Assembly (NCBI GenBank): GCA_934675225.1
Contig: CAKUQA010000018.1
Span: forward strand, 1-10,205
Reading direction: 5' to 3'
Source of the DNA: an uncultured Candidatus Melainabacteria bacterium
GTDB lineage: Bacteria; Cyanobacteriota; Vampirovibrionia; Gastranaerophilales; Gastranaerophilaceae
Length of the DNA: 10,205 nucleotides
The notes under the pieces were generated by a model that saw only the letters and a list, made by a program, of their open reading frames with translations, ran no database searches and was not told the origin of the DNA. The translations under genes were made by a program, and so were the position numbers. Shown here one piece after another: positions 6,718-10,205 of this stretch (the first letter of the stretch is position 1; each line of letters opens with the position of its first letter).

Positions 6718-7518
6718 ATGTCTAGAAAACCTATTATTGCAGGAAATTGGAAAATGAATTTGTGCCAATCAGAAGCTAAATCAGTTTTTGAAGGTATTGC
6801 TAATTTTGTAAAAGACTATTCAGCTCAAGAATTACCAACAGTTGTTATCGCTCCTGTATTCACTTCAATTTGTGCAGTACATTCTGTACAATGTGATTGT
6901 GGTTGCGGTGGAAAGAAAATTTCTATTGCCGGTCAAAATTGTCACTGGGAAAATTCAGGTGCATTTACCGGAGAAATTTCTGTTGAAATGTTGAAAGATG
7001 CAGGTTGTGATTATGTTATTATTGGTCACTCAGAAAGAAGACAATATTTCTCAGAAACAGATGAAATGATTAATAAAAAAGCGAAAGCTATTTTGGCAGG
7101 CGGTTTAATTCCTATTATTTGTTGTGGTGAAACTCTTGAACAAAGAGAATCCGGTGTTACAGATTCTTGGATTGCAGGACAAATTAAAGCTGCATTGGCA
7201 GGTATTTCATCTGAAGATATTGCTAAATCAGTAATTGCTTATGAACCAATTTGGGCTATCGGAACAGGTAAAACTTGTGATTCTGATGAAGCTAACAGAG
7301 TAATTGCTATGATTAGAAGTGTTGTTAAAGAAGTTGCAGGCGCAGAAGCAGCTGATGCAATCAGAATTCTTTATGGTGGTTCAGTAAAACCTGCTACTAT
7401 TGAAGAACAAATGTCAAAATCTGATATTGATGGTGCTTTAATTGGTGGCGCTTCATTGAAATCTGAAAGCTTGAACGAAATTATTGAAAAAACTATGCGC
7501 GTTGCGAGCCTAGTGTAA
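6718..7518 (+). CDS. tpiA: Triosephosphate isomerase
   Basis: This enzyme interconverts dihydroxyacetone phosphate and glyceraldehyde 3-phosphate in cytoplasmic glycolysis and gluconeogenesis. The 266-residue product shows every catalytic landmark: Asn10 and Lys12 in AGNWKMN, His104 in IIGHSERR, Glu176 in AYEPIWAIGTGKT (with the mobile loop 6 at about 178-186), and the phosphate-binding GGS at 220-222 and IGGAS at 242-246. It is slightly longer than the usual 250 or so residues because of a Cys/Gly-rich insert, QCDCGCGGKK (58-67), between the second strand region and AGQNCHWENSGAFTGE. That insert is unusual for TIM and sits away from the active site in the standard fold. The gene has its own promoter and terminator and is separate from other glycolytic genes in view. 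The start at 6718 is fixed by the strong Shine-Dalgarno site. Confidence 0.97.
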   Translation: MSRKPIIAGNWKMNLCQSEAKSVFEGIANFVKDYSAQELPTVVIAPVFTSICAVHSVQCDCGCGGKKISIAGQNCHWENSGAFTGEISVEMLKDAGCDYVIIGHSERRQYFSETDEMINKKAKAILAGGLIPIICCGETLEQRESGVTDSWIAGQIKAALAGISSEDIAKSVIAYEPIWAIGTGKTCDSDEANRVIAMIRSVVKEVAGAEAADAIRILYGGSVKPATIEEQMSKSDIDGALIGGASLKSESLNEIIEKTMRVASLV

Positions 7519-7526
7519 AGACAAAA

Positions 7527-7582
7527 CACGCTGTTATTTTGCGTACATGTCGTACGCGAGCAAGCAAGCGAAAAGTGTCGCT
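7527..7582 (+). other. GC-richer structured 3' untranslated stretch after tpiA
   Basis: Between the tpiA stop and its terminator lies a stretch clearly richer in G and C than its surroundings. It has small inverted repeats: GCGTAC (7541-7546) with GTACGC (7552-7557) around a five-base loop, and AGCGA with TCGCT near 7568-7582 around AAAGTG. An ACGC/GCGT pair around 7528-7544 could compete with the first hairpin. It includes the near-repeat GAGCAAGCAAGCG. It encodes no evident protein. It may be a structured 3' UTR or a remnant of a short palindromic repeat element. Confidence 0.45.
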
Positions 7583-7616
7583 AATTCATTAATTTTGTAA
7601 GAGACAAGATATTATT

Positions 7617-7646
7617 AAAAGGGTGGAATTTATTTCGCCCTTTTTT
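7617..7646 (+). terminator. Rho-independent terminator of tpiA
   Basis: AAAAGGGTG (7617-7625) pairs with CGCCCTTTT (7636-7644), nine pairs including one U:G, around a ten-base loop. The 3' arm runs into TTTTTT. It separates tpiA from the promoter of the following operon, which starts 14 bases later. Confidence 0.82.
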
Positions 7647-7659
7647 AATATTCAAAAAA

Positions 7660-7688
7660 TTGACAATTTTGTAACATTTGTTTATAAT
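7660..7688 (+). promoter_or_regulatory. Perfect-consensus promoter of the yceD-rpmF-plsX-fabH operon
   Basis: TTGACA (7660-7665), exactly 17 bases, then TATAAT (7683-7688): both hexamers and the spacing match the sigma70 consensus. The expected start is near 7695, with a leader of about 19 bases. This is the strongest promoter in the window, suiting a ribosomal-protein operon. Confidence 0.85.
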
Positions 7689-7701
7689 TGAGTTACTAAA
7701 G

Positions 7702-7707
7702 AAGGAG
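7702..7707 (+). promoter_or_regulatory. Ribosome binding site that sets the start of the 83-aa gene
   Basis: AAGGAG lies six bases before ATG at 7714. An in-frame TTG at 7678 lies upstream of the expected transcript start and overlaps the promoter spacer, so it cannot be the start. Confidence 0.82.
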
Positions 7708-7713
7708 TGTGAA

Positions 7714-7965
7714 ATGGCACAACAATTTAATCCACAAAATATAAAAAAAAGAACTTCTGTTTTAGTATTTTTAAAAGGTTCAGCAGCTCCTTTAGTACTA
7801 TATGTTGAAAAACCGGAAGAACTTTATACAGAATTACAACAAGCTATGAGAAGTGCAACAGCAACTTTGATTGAAAAAGAAACTCAAGGTCCTTTGAAAA
7901 AAGTTTGCTTTATTTCTAATCAAATAGCGTCTCTTGCAATACAGGAAGAACAATACGTAGGATAA
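7714..7965 (+). CDS. Unknown 83-aa protein leading the L32/plsX operon
   Basis: I do not recognise a named family. The protein begins MAQQFNPQNIKKRTSVLV and shows an alternating pattern. There are two short strands (about 14-20 and 26-32), a helix (about 34-47, KPEELYTELQQAMRSA), and then strands at about 49-54, 63-68 and 71-78, ending EEQYVG. This suggests a compact alpha/beta domain without signal peptide or membrane segment. It has a single cysteine (65) and no obvious catalytic motif. It is the first gene after a consensus promoter, and its stop codon overlaps the yceD start by one base (TAATG), so the two are translationally coupled. Its place in front of yceD and rpmF hints at a role in ribosome assembly or regulation of this operon, but that is inference from position only. 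Confidence 0.82.
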   Translation: MAQQFNPQNIKKRTSVLVFLKGSAAPLVLYVEKPEELYTELQQAMRSATATLIEKETQGPLKKVCFISNQIASLAIQEEQYVG

Positions 7966-8453
7966 TGGAACACAAAATTTCAATAGAAGAACTTGAAAAT
8001 ACTTCGTCTAAAACTATTAATTTTCATTTTGAGGAAAAAATTGATGGTTTGTATTGTGTTGCTCCGATTATTGCAGATTTAGAAATAAAATCTCTTGGTG
8101 AATTTATTGAAGTTTCCGGAAATGTTAAGGGAACTGTAAAGTTGGAATGTGATTTGTGTTTAAAAGAATATGATTACAATTTCGATTTTGATATAAATGA
8201 AATGTTTGCTAAAAACGCTCTACTTGACGATTACGGGCAAGAATTTGAATTGAAAGACGGACAGTTTGTTACAGATTTGAACGGAGCAGAAGAAATTGAT
8301 ATTTATGACTTATTGTATCAATCTGTAATATTAAATTTACCAAATAAAAAAGTTTGTGGTATAAATTGTAATGGGGACAAATTTCTAAAAGAAGAAGATT
8401 TGTCAGATCCAAGACTTGATGTTTTCAAAAATATAAAAATTAACGAAAACTAG
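7965..8453 (+). CDS. yceD: YceD family protein (DUF177), 23S rRNA accumulation
   Basis: The family is required for normal 23S rRNA accumulation in E. coli and plants and is almost always encoded next to rpmF, as here. The 162-residue product has the expected features: a beta-rich N-terminal half, the first Cys pair in LECDLCLKEY (C62, C65), an acidic middle (EEIDIYDLLYQSVILNLP, 109-126), the second pair CGINC (C131, C135) and the closing motif DPRLDVFKN (148-156). The four cysteines probably bind zinc; this C-x2-C/C-x3-C set is typical of many bacterial members. ATG at 7965 overlaps the previous stop by one base; there is no strong separate Shine-Dalgarno site, though AGGAAGAA lies upstream, so coupling is likely. 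Length and motifs are ordinary for the family. Confidence 0.9.
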   Translation: MEHKISIEELENTSSKTINFHFEEKIDGLYCVAPIIADLEIKSLGEFIEVSGNVKGTVKLECDLCLKEYDYNFDFDINEMFAKNALLDDYGQEFELKDGQFVTDLNGAEEIDIYDLLYQSVILNLPNKKVCGINCNGDKFLKEEDLSDPRLDVFKNIKINEN

Positions 8454-8493
8454 AAATATAAGTAGTATAAGAAAATAAAAAGGAAAAAGAAAA

Positions 8494-8790
8494 ATGGCAG
8501 TACCTAAGAAAAGAACAGGACATTCAGCACAAGGCAGCAGAAGAAGTAACTGGAAAGCAACAAAACCGGAAACTACTAAATGCCCTAATTGTGGTGAAAC
8601 AGTATTAACTCACACAGTATGTACAGCTTGCGGAACTTACAAAGGAAAACCTGTAAGTTTGAAAGATAGAGTTGAAGAAGTTGCAGAAAAATCTGCAAAA
8701 AAATCAACTAAAAAAGCTGAAAAAGTTGAAGAAGTAAAAGCAGAAGAAACTCCTGCTGAAGAAAAAGCTTCTGAAACAGAAGAAAAATAG
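8494..8790 (+). CDS. rpmF: 50S ribosomal protein L32 with a charged C-terminal extension
   Basis: The N-terminal half is standard bL32: MAVPKKRTGHSAQGSRRSNW at the start, then a zinc ribbon formed by C30-x2-C33 and C43-x2-C46, ending GTYKGKPV at about 54. It is part of the large ribosomal subunit. L32 is usually about 57-60 residues; here about 38 more follow (residues 61-98). These are almost entirely Lys, Glu, Ala, Ser and Thr, with repeated lysine- and glutamate-rich blocks, and are probably disordered. The extension is in the same frame with no stop or frame break, so it is real and not a sequencing artefact. An AAGGAA site (8479-8484) lies nine bases before the ATG. A strong RNA hairpin follows immediately after the stop. 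Confidence 0.96.
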   Translation: MAVPKKRTGHSAQGSRRSNWKATKPETTKCPNCGETVLTHTVCTACGTYKGKPVSLKDRVEEVAEKSAKKSTKKAEKVEEVKAEETPAEEKASETEEK

Positions 8791-8798
8791 TTTTTGAT

Positions 8799-8828
8799 AA
8801 TGGTTGGAAGGGCAACCTTTCAACCATT
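8799..8828 (+). promoter_or_regulatory. GNRA-capped RNA hairpin between rpmF and plsX
   Basis: AATGGTTGGAAGG (8799-8811) pairs over 13 positions with CCTTTCAACCATT (8816-8828), one pair being G:U, around a GCAA tetraloop. It starts eight bases after the rpmF stop. What follows is AGACTTTTC, not a T-run, so it is not a standard terminator; it may protect the rpmF 3' end, be a processing site, or lower readthrough into plsX. Confidence 0.7.
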
Positions 8829-8845
8829 AGACTTTTCAACCGTTA
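8818..8845 (+). repeat. Tandem direct repeat forming a second possible hairpin arm
   Basis: TTTCAACCATTA (8818-8829) recurs as TTTCAACCGTTA (8834-8845), one mismatch in 12, period 16. The first copy is most of the 3' arm of the GNRA hairpin. The second could pair with the same 5' arm (8799-8809 with 8834-8844) using two G:U pairs, giving a weaker, mutually exclusive fold. Confidence 0.55.
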
Positions 8846-8867
8846 AACTAGATTTGAGAGGGATAAA

Positions 8868-9926
8868 ATGACAAGAATAGCAATTGATGCAATGGGTGGC
8901 GATCACGCACCACACGAAATCGTAGCCGGTGCAGTTTGGGCAGCTAAAGAATATGGAGTTGCAATTGAGCTCGTTGGTAAGCAAGACAGAATTGAGCAAG
9001 AGCTTGATAAAATTTCGCATGAAGGTTTCATGACTGATTTAGGCAAAGGTGGCGCTGCAAAATATCGCATCAAAATTGATACTTCTAAGTTGGATATCAA
9101 AATTACACATGCTTCCGAAGTTATTGAAATGGGTGAAGCTCCAGGACAAGCTATTCGTAAAAAGAAAAAATCCTCTATTGTTTTAGCAGTTGATGCTGTT
9201 GCTCAAGGTAGTTCAGATGCAGTTGTTGCGGCAGGTTCTACAGGTGCAGCTATGGCTTCAAGTTTATTCGGTTTGGGTAGAATTCCGGGAATTGACAGAC
9301 CTGCTATTGCTGTTACTTTGCCAACTATTAAAAAGCCTATTGTTGTTATTGATGGTGGTGCAAATAGTAATTGTTCACCTGAAATGCTTTACCAATTTGC
9401 AATTATGGGTGCAACATTCTCCAAGAACGTTTTAGGTATTGAACATCCTAGAGTTGGTGTTTTGAATATCGGTGAAGAAGCAGGTAAAGGTAATGAACTT
9501 GCTCAAACTACTTATAAACTTTTGGAAGAACATCAAGAAAAAATTAATTTCGTTGGTAACATTGAAGGTAAAGAAATTTTCTTAAGTGTATGTGATGTTG
9601 TTGTATGTGACGGTTTTGTAGGTAACGTTGCATTGAAAGTTACAGAAGGTACATCTTCAATGTTATTCAGAATGTTGAAACAAGAATTTAAAGCTGATAT
9701 CGCAGGAAAGATTATCGGACTTCTTGCAAAACCATTCATGAAAAGAATTTATACAAAGATTAATTATGAAGAATTTGGTGGCGCTTTGCTTTTAGGTGTA
9801 AAGGGAATTACAGTAATTTCTCATGGTAGAAGTAAAGCATACGCAATTAAAAACGCCGTAAGAGTTGCAAAACACGCTGTAGAAACAGGCGTAAACGAAA
9901 AAATAGCTAAGTTTTATGAGGAATAA
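8868..9926 (+). CDS. plsX: Phosphate acyltransferase PlsX
   Basis: PlsX converts acyl-ACP and phosphate to acyl-phosphate, the donor for PlsY in the first step of bacterial phospholipid synthesis; it is a peripheral membrane enzyme. The 352-residue product has the family marks: IAIDAMGGDHAPHEI (4-18), HASEVIEMGE (81-90), AGSTGAAMASSLFGLGRI (122-139), GIDRPAIAVTLPT (141-153), DGGANSNCSPE (162-172), NIGEEAGKGNEL (200-211), CDGFVGNVALK (247-257) and EFGGALLLGVKG (302-313). Compared with B. subtilis PlsX as I recall it, about 15-17 residues are added between the second strand and HASEVI (about 52-75). An AGAGGG site lies just upstream of the ATG. fabH starts seven bases after the stop, so acyl-phosphate supply and fatty-acid initiation are co-expressed. 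Confidence 0.96.
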   Translation: MTRIAIDAMGGDHAPHEIVAGAVWAAKEYGVAIELVGKQDRIEQELDKISHEGFMTDLGKGGAAKYRIKIDTSKLDIKITHASEVIEMGEAPGQAIRKKKKSSIVLAVDAVAQGSSDAVVAAGSTGAAMASSLFGLGRIPGIDRPAIAVTLPTIKKPIVVIDGGANSNCSPEMLYQFAIMGATFSKNVLGIEHPRVGVLNIGEEAGKGNELAQTTYKLLEEHQEKINFVGNIEGKEIFLSVCDVVVCDGFVGNVALKVTEGTSSMLFRMLKQEFKADIAGKIIGLLAKPFMKRIYTKINYEEFGGALLLGVKGITVISHGRSKAYAIKNAVRVAKHAVETGVNEKIAKFYEE

Positions 9927-9932
9927 AAACAA

Positions 9933-10205
9933 ATGACAGATAAATTAATTCCGTTAAGAATTGCAGGTGTTGGTTACAGCTTGCCGGAAACAGTTATTAC
10001 AAATGATGATTTGACAAAATTGTATGAAACATCTGATGAATGGATTTATACACGTACAGGTATTAAGGAAAGGCGTGTAGTTTCAGGAGAACAAAATGCT
10101 ATAGATTTAGGGTTAGAAGCTGCTCAAAATGCTTTGGCAAAAGCCAAAATGAATCCTGAAGATATCGATTTGATTTTGGCTGCATCTTCTGCACCTCCTG
10201 ATTTG
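9933..10205 (+). CDS. fabH: 3-oxoacyl-[ACP] synthase III (FabH), 5' part only
   Basis: The window ends after 91 codons of an open frame starting with ATG at 9933, with GAGGA at 9918-9922 lying within the end of plsX. FabH condenses acetyl-CoA with malonyl-ACP to start type II fatty-acid synthesis. The visible N-terminus matches the family well: IAGVGYSLPETVITNDDL (10-27), then the conserved TSDEWIYTRTGIKERR (33-48), and LILAASSAPPDL at the edge (80-91). The catalytic Cys (about position 112), His and Asn lie beyond the window, so activity cannot be judged from here. It directly follows plsX with a seven-base gap, a common bacterial order (plsX-fabH), often followed by fabD. The protein would normally be about 320-330 residues. 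Confidence 0.95.
   Translation, partial: MTDKLIPLRIAGVGYSLPETVITNDDLTKLYETSDEWIYTRTGIKERRVVSGEQNAIDLGLEAAQNALAKAKMNPEDIDLILAASSAPPDL

Noticed and set aside
7678..7713. TTG start that would extend the 83-aa protein by 12 residues
   Set aside because: It lies upstream of the expected transcript start and its first codons are the -10 box; the strong site at 7702-7707 fits 7714.
8799..8828. Rho-independent terminator after rpmF
   Set aside because: The stem is strong but is followed by mixed sequence and not a T-run, and plsX follows with a ribosome site and no new clear promoter.
9190..9435. Leucine-rich open frame inside plsX
   Set aside because: It is an alternative-frame shadow of plsX with unnatural composition and no ribosome site.
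1..10205. Mobile elements, CRISPR arrays, tRNA or rRNA genes, defence systems
   Set aside because: I looked for transposase or integrase motifs, regular spaced repeats, clover-leaf arms with a CCA-type end, and toxin/antitoxin or nuclease signatures, and saw none.

Overview
This 10.2 kb window is AT-rich bacterial chromosome with tightly packed genes, good Shine-Dalgarno sites and recognisable sigma70-type promoters. I see no tRNA, rRNA, CRISPR array, insertion sequence or phage gene. The gene content (a UPF0210/DUF711 protein, an RlhA-type U32 protein, tpiA, and a yceD-rpmF-plsX-fabH cluster) and the codon style fit an anaerobic gut-type bacterium. My best guess is the Gastranaerophilales/Vampirovibrionia ('Melainabacteria') side of the Cyanobacteria, with a low-GC clostridial relative as the main alternative. 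That placement is inference and was not tested by any search.

Layout. (1) Positions 1-1275, plus strand: the 3' end of a UPF0210 (DUF711) gene, followed by two overlapping genes of unknown function. Their products are tandem paralogues that align without gaps over their first 98 residues. (2) 1291-1611, minus strand: a small basic protein with two hydrophobic segments, with its own promoter. (3) 1707-3045, plus strand: a monocistronic iron-containing alcohol dehydrogenase with promoter, strong RBS and a bidirectional terminator. (4) 3072-6507, minus strand: a tetratricopeptide-repeat protein, preceded upstream on the same strand by an rlhA-like U32 gene (23S rRNA C2501 hydroxylation family). 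(5) 6650-7646, plus strand: tpiA (triosephosphate isomerase) with promoter, a GC-richer structured 3' region and a terminator. (6) 7660-10205, plus strand: a five-gene operon driven by a perfect-consensus promoter. It holds an 83-aa unknown, yceD, rpmF (ribosomal protein L32), plsX and the start of fabH, linking ribosome biogenesis to phospholipid and fatty-acid initiation.

Most of the window is housekeeping. The parts worth a second look are the overlapping paralogue pair (486-1275), the GNRA-capped hairpin with a competing second 3' arm between rpmF and plsX, the structured element after tpiA, a perfect palindrome on the tpiA -35 box, and lineage-type additions to conserved enzymes (Cys-rich inserts in TIM and RlhA, a charged tail on L32). 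I found no clear evidence of a defence, mobile or biosynthetic system.
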